Notes: generated by a model not told the origin, from the letters alone. Numbered from the stretch's first letter, positions 44,775-58,493 are shown. The stretch is 64,000 bases of DNA from Clonostachys chloroleuca (GCA_037952775.1 JBANAY010000004.1:14756001-14820000), one strand, 5' to 3'. Translations and numbers: made by a program.

Positions 44775-45151
44775 TATAATAGTTAGATAACTTATACTGA
44801 ACAGGGTCTAGGGTAGATCAGAGGTTAAACTAATTAGAATATAGTTCTGAGTAGTATAATCAGATTACCTTAGGCTATATAATATAAGTTACTATTAATA
44901 TATAAGTATTATAGAGCTAGTAATAATAGATATATAGATAATATTATTAATAACTATCTAAAAGAATATTCTATCTAGTAAAATAAATATATATATATAC
45001 TAAGGGGCTTATAATAGCTTATTAGTAATCCAGAGTAAGTTTAACTAAGGATTATTTAGATTTATTAATAATCCGGAGTAATCTATCTCTTATTAGTAAA
45101 GAAGGTAGAGTATACTATATAATATAGTAAGTATATACTTTATTTATAATA
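44775..45151 (-). repeat. Outer element LTR (3' LTR in element orientation)
   Basis: 377 bp, mutated version of the LTR seen nearly unmutated at 62079-62460. It starts TATAATAG (for TGTGACGG) and ends TATAATA (for CGTAACA). Length is identical to the partner LTR at 62817-63193. Confidence 0.85.
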
Positions 45152-46204
45152 TATTACTCTCTTCCTATTAGTTTTATCCTTAAGACTAATTTTTATAACT
45201 AATAGCTAGTATATAATTTCTTTATTCTTAATTATTTTATATATTACTAACTATATTATAGTCTTTATCTAAGAAATTATAATAGTATAAATATCTTATA
45301 TCTCTAATTAAAAAGATAGATATTAAAACTATATCTTATTTAAATTATTTTAAATATAAGAAGGTATATTATATAATTAAAGCTTCTTCTTACTATAGGA
45401 AGTATATAAAGCTAGATTAATTTTATAATAGTATTAAGATAGTATCTTAGTATATATAACTTTTTATTCTTATTTTTCTAGTTCCTACTAATTCTATATA
45501 TAATAAAATATTTAGTTACTAAAGAGTAGTATCTAGAAAATAAATTAGCTTTATCTAAACTAGCTCTTTAAGAGGTTTTAATAAAGGTTTCTTATTTTTA
45601 TTACTAGTATTAGATAGCTCAGGAGAAATCCTAGTATTTATTTTATTATAGAGTATATAATTTAGATAAGTAGAATAGTATTTATACTTAGAAGGAGATA
45701 ATCTTAGAGGAATAATAAGCTATTAGTATAGTATAGTCCCTTAGTACTATAGGGATTATTAATTAGATTTTAATTTTTCCTAATTTTTCTAATTCTTCTT
45801 TCTTTCTTAATATTACTAGTAGAACTATTAAATAAGCTTCTAATAGTTTTTTAGATATTTAGTAAGTTCCTAGGTATTATTATTATTAGTATATTCTTTC
45901 TATTTAATAAAATAGAATATTTATCTATTTTTAATTTCTTTCTTTAGTATTTTTTCTAATTTATATTCTTCTTTATAGATCTTAATTAGATAATCTTAGT
46001 CTGAAGTATTTTCTAATACTTTTTTAAGTAATAAGATATAAAAAACTAGATAGATATATATTATATCCAGTAGTAATAGTTTATAGTTAGTATCTGATTT
46101 TTTATTCTTAATTTTATATAGTTTAAGTTTTTTATAATCTAATTTATTACTTAGTTATATTATTATAATATTTTTATAAAGTAGATAGACTTTATCTCCC
46201 TTCT

Positions 46205-46432
46205 TGTTATGCTCGAAACTGGCCGTAACCAGCCTGGCGCTGTAGATGTGTTATTCGTACTTAGCTACAGGGTAGCCGGGTTCTGACGGGTTGTAGTTGA
46301 AACCTAGGTTTATAATACCTTCACTTGTATATGAGGTAGTATAATTCTTAAGGCTTAGATTCTCTTCTATCTGTTAGCTGTTTCTAGCTCTTTTATAGGG
46401 GGCTCCGTATAGCCCCTGTTTATAGCATAATA
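46205..46432. mobile_element. Solo LTR of a different family
   Basis: A 228-bp island with normal CA/TG content begins TGTTATGC and ends GCATAATA (one transition from GCATAACA), an inverted terminal pair. It is flanked on both sides by CTTCT (46200-46204 and 46433-46437). This is a textbook solo LTR inside the pol part of the outer element. Confidence 0.85.
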
Positions 46433-49400
46433 CTTCTTTAAGATTAGTTTCTTTAATCTTATTTTATTATAATATTTTTTTATTTATTCTTAGATAAATT
46501 CTAATTCTATTTTTATTTCTATATATAATAAATATAAAGTTTCTTTAGTAAGTATAATAGTAGATATATCTAGTCTATTAAGTATTTATTAGTTTTAGAA
46601 TTCTAATTTATAACTATAGTTTATATATATAGATATAAGTTAGGTAGATTCTTATACTGAACTATTATATATAATTTATACTATAGGTAATAATTATATC
46701 TAATTATCTTATTTATATTTAATATATACTTATAAATATTATTCTAATATTTAGTTTAAATATTTTATTTATCTATTACTCTAGGGATAGTAAGCTATTA
46801 AAAGCTTATATTTAGTACTTATTTATACTATAAGTAATTATTAAAACTTAGAAATAAATATTATTTCTTTATCTAAGATTATTTCTTTAGATAATCTATA
46901 GTAACTAACTATATATTATAAAAATTAGTATATAAGGTTTTCTATAGAGCTTATTTTCTTATATAGAATAAAATATCTATACTTTATAAGTCTATTAATA
47001 ATAATTAAGATACTATTATATTATACTCCTATTATTAGTTCCTTTAATAATAGTAGTTTAATAATATAATTAAAAAATATTAATTATTAGAATTATTCTA
47101 ATACTAAAACTAGTTTAAGTTCTTTATATAGTTTATATCTTATAGATTTAATTTATATATAAGTATTATATTCTAAAACTATAGTTTATATATCTTTTTA
47201 TAGGCTAGAGTAATTATAGTATTATTTTATTCTATTAAATATTTTCTTAACTTCTTAATATTCTAAGAGTAGATATTTATAGATTTTCTTAATAAGTATT
47301 ATTCTTATATCTTATTATAGAGTTTTTAGATCTAGTATAGTATTTATCTGGACTTTAGTATATACTATTTCCCTTAGTATAATATCTAAGGTTTATTATA
47401 TTAAATATTCTTTATTATTTATTAAAAATAGTTATTTACTAGTTTTTAGAATTATTTATTTATATTTAGATTTCTAGCTAAAAGTATTAGTTCTTCTATT
47501 TTCTAATTCTTTTTAATATATAATTTTATAGTTAAATTTAGATAAATATTTAGTATAATATATTTATTATCTATTAAGTTATTAGATTATAGTAAAATAC
47601 TAAATATTTTTATAATTTATATATATTTTAACCTTATATTATATTCCCAGATAGTAGTATTTAAATTCTTTAAATATATATATAATAGCTATAAATTCTT
47701 TATTATAGATAGAGTAATTAAGTTCTATACTATATAGTTTCTTTAAGTAAAATACTATAGGATATAATCTCTCTTTATTATCTCTTTAGCTAATTTATAT
47801 ACTAATTATAAAGTCTAAAGTATTAGTTTTAAGTTCTACTTCCTTATTTAGATTAAATATTTATAGTATAGATTTATTAATTATATAATTCTTAATATTA
47901 TTAAATATATCTTAATATTTTAAACTCTATTAAAATTCTTTTTCTTTCTTTATTAGATTATATAGTAATATAATAATCTTTTTATAATTTTTAATAAATT
48001 ATTAATAGTAATTAGTAAATCTAAGGAAGATTTATACTTTCTTAATATTTATTAGTTCTTTCTATTTAGAAACTATAGTAATTTTACTTTTTTCTATTTA
48101 TATTTTATTAGGCTAAATAATATATTCTAAGAAGTTAACTTTCTTAATATAAAATTAGCTCTTTTTAAATTCTACTAAAAGATTTATATCTTTTAATTTC
48201 TTTAGAACCTTATATATATATTCTTTATATATATCTAAGTTATCTGAAAATATTAAAATATTATTAAGATATATAATTATAAAGATATTAAGATACTTTT
48301 AGAGGATTTAATTAATTATTTATTAGAATATTATAGATATATTTATTAGTTTAAAAGGTATAATAAGATATATATATAAGCTAAACTTTATCTTAAATAC
48401 TATTTTCTATTTATCTTTTTCTTTTATTTATATTAAGTTATAAGCTCTCTTTAGATCTAGTATAGTAAACTACTATTTACTCTATAACTAGTCTCTAAGT
48501 TCTATAATTAATAGTAGGGGTATTCTATTTTTATATATAATCTTATTTAGTTAGTAATAGTTAATAACTAAATAGAGTTTATTATTTTTCTTAGATATAA
48601 ATATTATAGAGTATTCTATAAATAAAGTTAATAATTATATATAGCTTTTTATTAATATATTATTAATATATTTATAGAGTATTTATAATTAAGATTCTAT
48701 AAGATTATAAAGTTTATAGAAAGCTAGTTTTTCTTCTTTAATAATAGAGATTTTATAATCCTATTAATTATATTATAGTAATCTAGTTTCTAAGGTTTTT
48801 TTAAATAATTTATTATATTTCTAGTATTCCTTTAGAATATAATCTAGTTTTCCCTTTTTAAGATATTTTTCTTTATTCTCTTATTATTATTCTTTTCTTA
48901 TTTATTTATACTATAGATTAAACTTAATATTATAATTATATTTCTATTAATTAGTTATATATATCTAATTAATAAAGTTTATTTCTAGAGGTTATTCTAT
49001 TTTTTATATCTAGTTTAAGATTTATTTTATTTATTATAATTCTTAGTAAAATATATTCTTTAGTATATTAGATTATAGTACTATTAAAACTATAACTATT
49101 ATATCTACTTATTATTATAAGTTATTATTTAGGTTTTTTATAGTAATACTTTTAGTTATTAAGGAATTATTATATTCTTCTAATATCTAATAAAATTTTA
49201 ATTTTTATTAATCCTAATATAGATTTATAAAAATATCCTTCTACTCTATATAATTAGTAAACTAATCTATTAGTAAGTTTATATCTTATAACTATAATAA
49301 TCTTAATATAATATTATAGGAATTTAATAGTACTAAGTTATATATAATATTAAATTCTTTCTCTTAGATTTTAATTATAAAATAATTAGTTTTAGAGTTA

Positions 49401-49565
49401 ATAATTCTATTATTATACTTAAATAATATTCTATTCAGAGTTATAATATTATAGAACTTCTTCTTAATTCTTTATAGTAAATAGAGTTAGTTAATTATTA
49501 CTAGTAAGATATAGTTATATAATACTCTATAATCTATTTATATTATAAACTTATTCCTCTTAATC

Positions 49566-49778
49566 TGTCAGTGGTCACCTGACAGGTTATATATACCCGC
49601 AGGAGGGCTTGTTATTTAATACTGGTCCAGATTATAAGCTTTCTTTTTGAAGGTTAGGAATTAATAAATCTATTAATAGCAACCTAAGTACTCCTCTCAG
49701 GTGACCCTTAGTTATATCTACAGCTATCTATCGGGCTTTACCTTAATACTCTCCTTATAATACTACCTAGTACTAATA
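49566..49778 (+). repeat. Inner chromovirus 5' LTR
   Basis: 213 bp, TGTCAG...CTAATA, preceded by TAATC. Compared with the 3' LTR it differs almost only by C/T and G/A changes and retains more CA/TG than the internal region. Confidence 0.9.
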
Positions 49779-50961
49779 TATTAATTCCTCTTCCTATTCA
49801 GGGTTAGAGACTATTAAGGGAATATACTATAGATCTAACTGCTGATTACCTATATACCCCTAGCGAGTTAATAGATAATCCGTATATATTAACTTCGCTG
49901 ATAAAAGAATAAGAAGAAAAGGCCTAATAGCTTATAAGAGAGCTTCGAGACTTATAAAACAGTATAGTACTTGATAAGCTCTGAGGTTATATCTAGTAAG
50001 CAAGAGAAATACAGCTATAAGCTGCTGCTGAACTCTAAGGGGTAACTACCCGCTAATAACAGGATCTTATCGAGCCTATTAACTAACCCACCCCAGTTAA
50101 CTTATTTACCTAATCTGGGTTAATAGCTAGGAATACCAGCTTATAGGAGGAAAGTAATAGTATCTACCTACTCCTATAGGAGGTTTATAGCCTAAGGGAG
50201 AAGGTTTAAGGGATAGAGAAGGATACCCCTGGGAGAAGGTAATCCAGAACTATTTATAAGGATAATAATAAGCCTGTAGAGAGATATAAGTAAACTAAAG
50301 GAGACCTATAGGCTAAGATCTAGATAATAGCCCCTATATACTATAGTAAGAGCTAGGCGGAGCTTTAGATCTATCTAATATACCTCTAAGTAGTCTTCCT
50401 CTAAGAGAACTTTAATACTAATACTCAAAAGGTAGTATATATACTAGTACTTACTTATAAGGTATAATAGAGGTATAATAGTAATACTATCTATAGAAGT
50501 ACCCTATTACTACTATTTCCTAGAAGATATATCAGAAGTAGCTAGAGGAGGGAATTAGTAATAGCTCTATATATATAATTAAAACTGTATAGAAACTGCT
50601 GTATATAAGGCTTACAGCAGGCCAGAAGTTCAGATTATATACTAACTACTATAAATCTATATTTAGCGAAATACTAGAGGAGCTCCCCGAGGTATTCTAA
50701 GTAGCTCTCTTTCTGAAGACCTTATCTATTAACTTCCGTAAGCAGGTACTAAGCAAAAGGGTACCTAGTAACTGGAAGGAGCTTCTTAACTAAGGAGTTA
50801 TTATAGAAATACTTATAGAGGCCTCTAAGACTAGCAGTATAGCTTAACCTCGCTCTTATTCAAGATATTATAATATAACTACTTTATAAGAGATCTGCCT
50901 GACTATAGATATAAGAATACTATAGAGAAAGGGTTTAGATAGAGCTAACTATAGGTAGGAA

Positions 50962-51000
50962 TACTAGAAATATAGTAAACCGGGCTATATAAGAGATTAC
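50962..51000 (+). pseudogene. Gag zinc knuckle relic (CCHC)
   Basis: In one frame the spacing is exactly C-x2-C-x4-H-x4-C, but the three Cys and one His codons have all become TAC/TAT (Tyr), each one transition from TGC/TGT or CAT. The KPG core between them is intact. This identifies the Gag nucleocapsid part of the inner element. Confidence 0.7.
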
Positions 51001-52094
51001 TATAAGGCCCCTGATTATATAGAGTACTAAAGTAACTGGTATATAACTAAAATATATACTAAGTAGGTTAGGGGCTCTAAGCTAGATACTATTCTATATA
51101 TCTATAAAATATAATAGGATAGGGTGAGCTATATTAACTTAAGGATAAGGAGAGTAGTATAGCTCAGATAAGAGGGATACTAGGAAAAGGTAACTATACT
51201 ATTTAATCTATAAGTAGATATTAGTATCCTCTTAAGCTAGTTTATAAGGAAAGGGGCTAAGCTACTACCTAGGATAACCCTAGGGACTATATTTAATAAA
51301 TAATATATTAAGACCTTAGGGATAAAGCCTTATTTAATAGAAATTATAGATACCTAGGGAGTTATAAAATAGATACTCTTTAAGTTTATAGCAGTAGATA
51401 TTAAGGAGGATATAATTATTAGAAAACCCTGGTTTATTAATATTAATCTTTAAATATCCTAGGTATTTAATAAATAGTATTACCCTCTAGAATAAACCTC
51501 TATCGAGCTAGTTACTTAGCCTAAGCAGCTTAGATAGATAATTAAGAATATATATATTATAATAATCTTAGTAAACCCCCTAAGTAGTACTCCTATACTT
51601 AATAGGTATAAGGAGAATATAAAGCAGCTACTTAATAAATATACAGACTTTGCAGATATCTTCTCAGAAAAGAAAGCAGCCTAATAACTACCCTTAGAAG
51701 AATAAATATATATAATTAAACTGGAAGATAGCTAAGTACTACTATAGAGGTCTATCTATCCTCTAGTAATCAGGAAGCTGGAGGTTCTTAAGTTATATAT
51801 TAAAGAGGCCCTTAAGAACAGATAGATAAGGAGGTTAACTAGCCCGGCAGGTACCCCTATACTGTTTATACCTAAGAAAGGTTCTTCTAAACTGTAACTC
51901 TGTATTAACTATTATAGTTTAAATAAGATAATATATAAGAACTATACCCTGTTACCCCTGATCTATAAGATCCTTAACTGGCTATATAGTACTAAGATCT
52001 TTATAAAACTAGATATAAAAGATATATATTAAAGACTATATATTAGCGAGAGAGATAAGTAGAAGATAGTATTCAGATATAGATATAGCTACTT

Positions 52095-52960
52095 TTGTTG
52101 AATTGAGAGACTATAGCCACTATAAGTTAGTGACCGTATCGCTATAAGTTAGCGGTTACAACCACTAACCTCTAGCGGTCGCAACCACTAACTGTTAGCG
52201 ATTGCTATCCCCTGTAACAGCTAGCCAATAGCGATTGAGACCGCTATCCGATAGCGACTACGATCACGAGCCAATAGCGGTTGCAGCCACTGTGGGTCAG
52301 TGGCTACAGGCCGCTATGACCGCTACGGCTTAGCAGGCTCCAGTTCCTCTTTAGGGCTAGGAGCGTCAGCAGCGTTATTTATAGGTTATTAGGCTATATT
52401 AGCCTAAATAAGGGTCTAGAAAATTCAGGAAAAAATCTGAGTAACTTCTAGTAGCCTAACCTATACCCAAGCTACCCTATAACCAACCTACCCTAGACTA
52501 GACCTTAGATCTTAGATATCTCTTTCAGCTTTAAAGATAAGATATCTAATATCTATACTTAACTGATCAGCTTAACTAGCTCTTTCAGATAAAAGTGGGT
52601 CTTAAAAAGGTTATATATATCTATCTTATGGTTTGGTAGTTGTGAGTCGATTTTTTAGATTTCCTATAGTAATGAATTTTGCGGAAAATCAAAAGTGGCC
52701 CGGGAAGCTGCTGTAGCGGGTTTTAGAGTAGTTTTTAGTCGGTAGACCTATGAGAGAAATTGGTATATTTTTCCGGTTCCTCTCACCAAAATAAGATCCT
52801 TTTGCGCTATAAAATGCACTATAAACCGACTTTCTAGTGTGAAGTTTGACTAAGTTATAGAGGAGTGTTCGCTATAAGTTAGAAGCTAAAATTTCCACTG
52901 CTGCTAGTTATAGCGGTCTCAAGGCCTAATACACCTTGTAGGCCACTGTAATTTCAACAA
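52095..52960. mobile_element. Non-autonomous element inserted in the chromovirus reverse transcriptase
   Basis: 866 bp with inverted ends TTGTTGAA and TTCAACAA, flanked by CTT on both sides (52092-52094 and 52961-52963). Removing it with one CTT joins the reverse transcriptase frame across the RYSYFEY segment without a shift. Internally it carries many GCGGT/ACCGC half-palindromes (52,110-52,340). It has no coding capacity and is much less mutated than its surroundings. Confidence 0.75.
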
Positions 52961-55504
52961 CTTTGAATACCTTATTATACCCTTCGGCCTAACTAATATA
53001 CTGGTAACCTTCTAAGAGTATATTAATAATATATTACAGTCTGAGATAGACTCTATCTATATTATCTATCTAGATAATATTCTGGTCTATAGTAGTAATA
53101 TTATCTTATATATATAATATATAAAGACTATTCTATAGAAGCTATAGGATATAGACCTATATACTAACCTGTAAAAATATAAATTTATAGTTAATAAGGT
53201 ATCCTTTCTTAGGTTTATTATAGGGCTTAAAGGAATATAAATAGAGGAGGAATATATCTAAGCAGTATAAGACTAGCTGGAGTCTTACAGTATAAAGGAT
53301 ATATAGACCTTCCTAGGCTTTATAGGATTTTACAGGTATTTTATAAAAAACTATAGTAAAATTATAATACTATTAACTAACCTAATACAAGGTAAATATA
53401 AAGGATACTTATTACTTAATAATATTAAATAAGTAGCTTTCTAAGAGCTAAAGAATAGATTTATAGACTAGCTAATTCTAATATACTTTAACCCGGAGGT
53501 ATATATAAGGGTTGAGACTAATATATCGGATTTTATAATAGGAGTAGTACTTATATAGCTTGTATAAGATAAATAGTATCTAGTTATATATCTCTTAAAG
53601 AAGCTAAATAGGCCCTAACTTAGATATCCTATCCCTAATATAGAGATACTTATAATAGTAGAGGCTTTCTGTATATAGAGGTACTACCTAGTATATACAG
53701 CTGATCCGGTTATAGTTATTACAGACTACTTAAATTACAGCTACCTAGTAGGTAAGAAGATACTATTAGCTAAATAGGTAATAGTACTAGACGAGCTAGC
53801 CCTATATAACTTTATAATTAAGTACAGACCAGGTAAATTAAACCCGGTAGATAGGCTTTTAAGGAGGTCTGACTTAGTAGATCCCTAAGTAAAGGAGGAA
53901 GTATAAAGGAATTACCTAAATACTTTCCTCTGGTACTTCTTATATAAGGAAAGAGCGGGTAATATACTTAAGGGAGATTTACAGGTTAGGGTACCTAATA
54001 AGTTATTAGACCTTAACTGGTATACTTATAGGTTAACTAGGTTATATCTAGTTATAAAAGTTCTACTTACTAGGAGGGAGGGAGTTACTAGTAAGGTACT
54101 TACCCGCCTTTAGCTTATAACTCGGGGAACTATTAAGAATTAGTAGGGAGATTACTGAAGTATAACTGTAATATTATAAGTAGAAGAAAGAACCCTAACT
54201 GAAGTACTCTTAGAAGTATAGTAAAGGGATATCTTTATAGTAAAAAAGAGAGTAGAGGCTAGAAATACCTCTAATACTACTAATAGGTATAAGTCTTATA
54301 AGTAGCTAGTTAATAATAAAAAGTTACTATACTACTAGGGGGAAGAAGTATTAAAAAATATATATTTATATTACTAGGTATAAGAACTGAACTCCTCTTA
54401 CTATACTATAATATACCTATAGCAGATTACCAGGGAGTAAACAGAATAATATAAAGAATAGCTAAATTTTACTTTTAGCTGGGTATAAAGAGGAATATTA
54501 AATACTATATAAAATTATACCTGATTTACTAATATATTAATATAAGAAGGTATAAGCCCTACAGGTTCCTAGTACTACTCCTATAAGTAATATACCTATA
54601 GTTAGAAGTATTAATAGACTTTATTATAGACCTTCTACTTATACTAGAGCTAGGAAGTAAACTATATAATATAATACTTATTATTATAGACTGATTTATA
54701 AAGTACTTATTATTTATTATAACCTGAAAGATACTCAGTAGTAAGATATTAGTAAGAATCCTAGTTAATAAAGTTTTTATACTATATAGAATCCCAGATG
54801 GAATAGTCTTAGATAGAGTAGCAGTCTTTATAGGAGACTACTAGCGATCTTTCTATTATCTACTTATATACTAAAGGTACCTTAGTACTATATTCTACCC
54901 TTAAATAGATAGTTAAACCGAGAGAATAAACTAAGAATTATAATATTACTTAAGAGTATTTTATACTAAAGACTAAGGTAACTAGGTATAAAAGCTTAGA
55001 ATAGTACAGTTTATATATAATACCTCTCCCTACTGTAGTACAGATAAGTCTCCTGCTTATTTATTATATAGATTCAAACTAAATTACCTAGGGGTAGTAA
55101 TAATAGACTTAGAGGTTAATAAAAGCCCCTTAGATATAGAAAGAGTATAAGAACTAAGAGCTATAAGAGAAAATATAACCTAAGTACTTACCTTCAGTAT
55201 AAATAACTATAAGAGGTAGTATAATAAGAAAAGGTTATAATACTTATTTAAACTAGGCTAATTTATACTAATATTAACTAAATATATAAATCTCAGGTAA
55301 TCCAGTAGGAAGCTAGTGGAGAGATATATAGGACCCTATAAGATTATCAAGATAGTTAGAAATAATAATATAGTATTTAAATTAAAACTACTATTATTAG
55401 TTAAAGTATATAATATCTTCTATATAGAAAACTTAGAACTATATATAAGCAGGAGCAGAATACCTAAAGAGCCGGAGGATTACCCTTAGGGTATAGAATA
55501 AACT

Positions 55505-55618
55505 TTTAAGATTAAGAGAATTCTAGGTTATAAGTACAGCAAACAGAAGAAGCTCTATTTAATTAAGTAGAAGGGCTATAACTATTCGGAAAACTCTTAT
55601 ATTAGCTAAAGTATATTT
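55505..55618 (+). pseudogene. Chromodomain relic at the integrase C-terminus
   Basis: The frame reads FKIKRILGYKY, KKLYLIK, then TAG (55568-55570, in place of the conserved Trp), KGYNYSENSYI. This is the beta-strand and aromatic-cage pattern of a chromodomain (family form LVKWKGY..ENSWE). It marks the element as a chromovirus. Such domains direct integration to heterochromatin, in keeping with its position. Confidence 0.75.
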
Positions 55619-56616
55619 ATAGATAAAGAGATATAAGATACTTATAATTAGTAAGTCTCTGATAAGGGGAGAGTAAAAAAGGGGTTATAGAGTAAAAAAG
55701 TATAAGTATTACAGGAGGAGAGAAGAGGAAGCAGGGTATTATAGCTATATAATAATAAAATAGCAGAATAAAATTAAGAAAAAAGGCTAAAAGGCTACTA
55801 ATATATAAGAGAGTAGCTACTAGCTAGCCGGGGAGCTACCCTATTAGGATCAGAATAAACCCTTAGTTAAATAAAAGAAAAATTAAAAAGGCAGCTGATA
55901 AGCGGTACTAACTACCTCCTGTAACCCAGCTGCTTCCTACCTACTCATAGATATTACAGCCAGAGAGAGACTCCTCGGCAAGGAGTTCGAAGTCAGGTAC
56001 CTCATCAGGTACTATCTGCGAAAGCAGATTATCTACTATCTCTTTATCACTAATAACAGCGCGCTAGCAGGAGGTTAGCAGGAGGGTAGTATAAGGGAAG
56101 CAGGAAGGATAAAACTTACAGCGGAGATAATCTGTACTGCAGCAGTAGTACGGAGGGTAAGTATCTGGTCTAAGAGGACCTGGTCCTGCTAGTACTAGCG
56201 AGCGCTGCTCGCCTCCTGCGAGATAGCAGCGAACAGCTGCTACTGCTGCTCGAAGGTGATACCTAACTTAATCTTTATCATCTTAAGGCGATAATAAGCA
56301 GAGATTTAAGCGCTAGTAAAGGCGCTCCCCTATAACGAATTAGCTAGAGCTAAGTAACTGGTAAGCAGGAGATATATAGTAATTTCTCCCCGCAGGAAGA
56401 AATAGTTCAGAAAAGCGGTATAATACTGCGTAGTACCTATAAGTATAATATACCCCTTATTAATACCCGTGCAGTGGATATACTTATTAGAACCAGCTAT
56501 AATATATTAGCTACTAGGTAGTAAGAGGGTAGCAGGAGGGAATAGGTAAAACTTATATAGTTCCTGGCAGCAGGTTAGAAGAGAACTACCCTTCCAGATA
56601 GCTTGGGCGTTATAAT

Positions 56617-57386
56617 TTTTGAAAGGTCAAGGTCTCCAGTATAGGGTAGACCAGCTGTAGGGTAAGCTGGGTCTAGGGTAGATAAATCCTATAGGGTAGG
56701 CTCCGAAATACTAGAGAAGGATCGTTTGAAAAGGCGTAGTAGAAGGTGCGGGCTCTATAAGAGAAAATAAAGCTCTATCAGCTACAGGGTAGCTAAGAAA
56801 GATAGACTGTAGGGTAGATAAAAGAGTGTATTGGTGACTTATAGAATCTCTATCTAGCAGGGAGGAAGCCCTGTACTTATAGGTATTTCCAGGCCGTAAG
56901 GGCCCTGAAGATAACACGTTGCCTTCTGTAATACGGGCTCGTAACCGCTATAAGGTTCTCGTACAGAGGGATACGAGACCGCTAATGCAGATGCTACAGC
57001 GGACACGAAGTCCGCTTAATACAGCTGCTATAGTGGTTACGAGGTTCACTAAACTAAGTGCTAAGGTTCTCGTACGGCGGATACGAGGTCCGCTAATGCA
57101 AGCGCTGCAGCGGATATGAAGTCCGCTAATGCAGCTGCTTCAGTGCAATACGGGATCGCTAGCACGGACGCCACAGCGGCTGTTACAGCGGTTGTGACCG
57201 CTAACGCAATTGCCCTAACGGGCAGCCACAGTGGGTTGGGCCAGTGGCTTCAGAGGGCTCCCAGCTTTAGAGAGCCCTAAGTTAGTTATTTTATTCCCCC
57301 TTACCCTATACTAATTATATATCATTTGATCAATTAATATAGGGTAATCTTGATCTACCCTATAGTCTATAGGGTAAATCTCAATA
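56617..57386 (-). mobile_element. 770-bp non-autonomous element, copy 1 (mostly unmutated)
   Basis: Reads on the minus strand TATTGAGATTTACCC ... CTTTCAAAA. It is flanked by ATAAT on both sides (56612-56616 and 57387-57391). The inside contains degenerate tandem units of about 33-36 bp built on ACGAGNCCGCTAATGCAG (56,940-57,200). A near-identical inverted copy is at 60878-61646. It holds no real gene; frames at 56711-56917 and 56919-57119 are by-products of the repeats. Confidence 0.8.
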
Positions 57387-58280
57387 ATAATAACACCGGC
57401 AGTTACACTCGCAACTAGGAATAACTTATCAGCAGTAACCCAGCAGCTTAGGACCAGCTAGGAATATTATACTTACAGAGTAAGAAAAAAGGGGGTACTA
57501 TTACCCTTAGGCTTACTACCAGCAGCTTGGATCTTCCGCTCAGTAGCGGGGCGGGGGGTCAGCTCAGACCTACAGCTTATTAGCAGGAGGTTCGCAACAG
57601 GTAATAAGTTATAGGAAATAGAATACTCATATAATAATATTACTACTATCGCAGTTATAGTTATTAATATTATTACTACTGAGGGAAGGCTATATATATA
57701 TTAGCCGCTGGGTTATAATATAAACTAAGAAGAGGATATTCATATACAGGAAGAAGAAGATAATAATAATACAAGGAGTAAGAAATTACTTTAAAGCCGG
57801 GGAAATATATATCTTAAGTAGATCCCGAGCCTCTATTTAATACCCTTATAATAGCTTTACCTGGTATTCAGGAATAAGTAAATAATATATCAAAATGCCT
57901 ACGGACTATCTATATACTATAATAATAACCTCAGGGGTATTTAATATAGTAGTACTATATAATATTATATAAGTAGTTAATTCGTAAGAGAAAATAAATA
58001 ATCAGGAGGTAAGGTAGTTAATTAAAGGTATCTACAGTTATATTATAGGTACAGCCGCCCTATTCTATATAATAAGGCCCTTAATTGTATAATATAAAAG
58101 CAGCCTGCAACAATAGGAACTAACTATATATATACGCTAATTACTTATTATAAGCGACCTAGCTGTACGAACCTGCTAGTTAGAATAATAACAGTAAATT
58201 AATATAGGATAGGACCCTGAAGCAAGAGATTAGCCTGTAGGTTGCAAGGGTTGAGGATGACCCTCGAGGGGGAGGTATTC

Positions 58281-58493
58281 TGTCAGTAGTCACCTGATAG
58301 GTTATATATACCCGCAGGAGGGCTTGTTATTTAATACTGGTCCAGATTACAAGCTTCCTTTTCGAAGGTTAGGAATTAATAAATCTATTAACGGCGACCT
58401 AAGTGCTCCTCTCAGGTAACCCTTAGTTATATCTATAGCTATCTATCGGGCTTCACCTTGACACTCTCCTTGTAATACTACCCAGCACTGATA
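58281..58493 (+). repeat. Inner chromovirus 3' LTR
   Basis: 213 bp, TGTCAG...CTGATA, followed by TAATC. It is less mutated than the 5' copy (for example it keeps CTTCACCTTGACACTCTCCT). Confidence 0.9.

Larger units (their letters stand above)
49566..58493 (+). mobile_element. Chromodomain Ty3/gypsy retrotransposon (chromovirus), inner element
   Basis: Two 213-bp LTRs (49566-49778 and 58281-58493) begin TGTCAG and end CTRATA (for CTGACA), flanked by TAATC on both sides (49561-49565 and 58494-58498). The order on the plus strand is a Gag CCHC knuckle (50962-51000), reverse transcriptase (about 51.8-53.1 kb, interrupted by an insertion), RNase H (about 53.5 kb), integrase (about 54.6-55.3 kb) and chromodomain (about 55.5 kb). 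A purine-rich tract (CGAGGGGGAGG) precedes the 3' LTR. RT-RH-IN order plus chromodomain places it in the chromovirus branch. Many TGG codons are now TAG, consistent with RIP; no protein can be made. Confidence 0.9.

Noticed and set aside
56711..57119. Small frames inside the 770-bp element
   Set aside because: They arise from the tandem repeat units and are not kept open in the inverted copy at 60878-61646.
56900..57240. Regular repeats considered as a CRISPR-like array
   Set aside because: The genome is eukaryotic, the units are degenerate and contiguous without unique spacers, and they lie inside a delimited mobile element.
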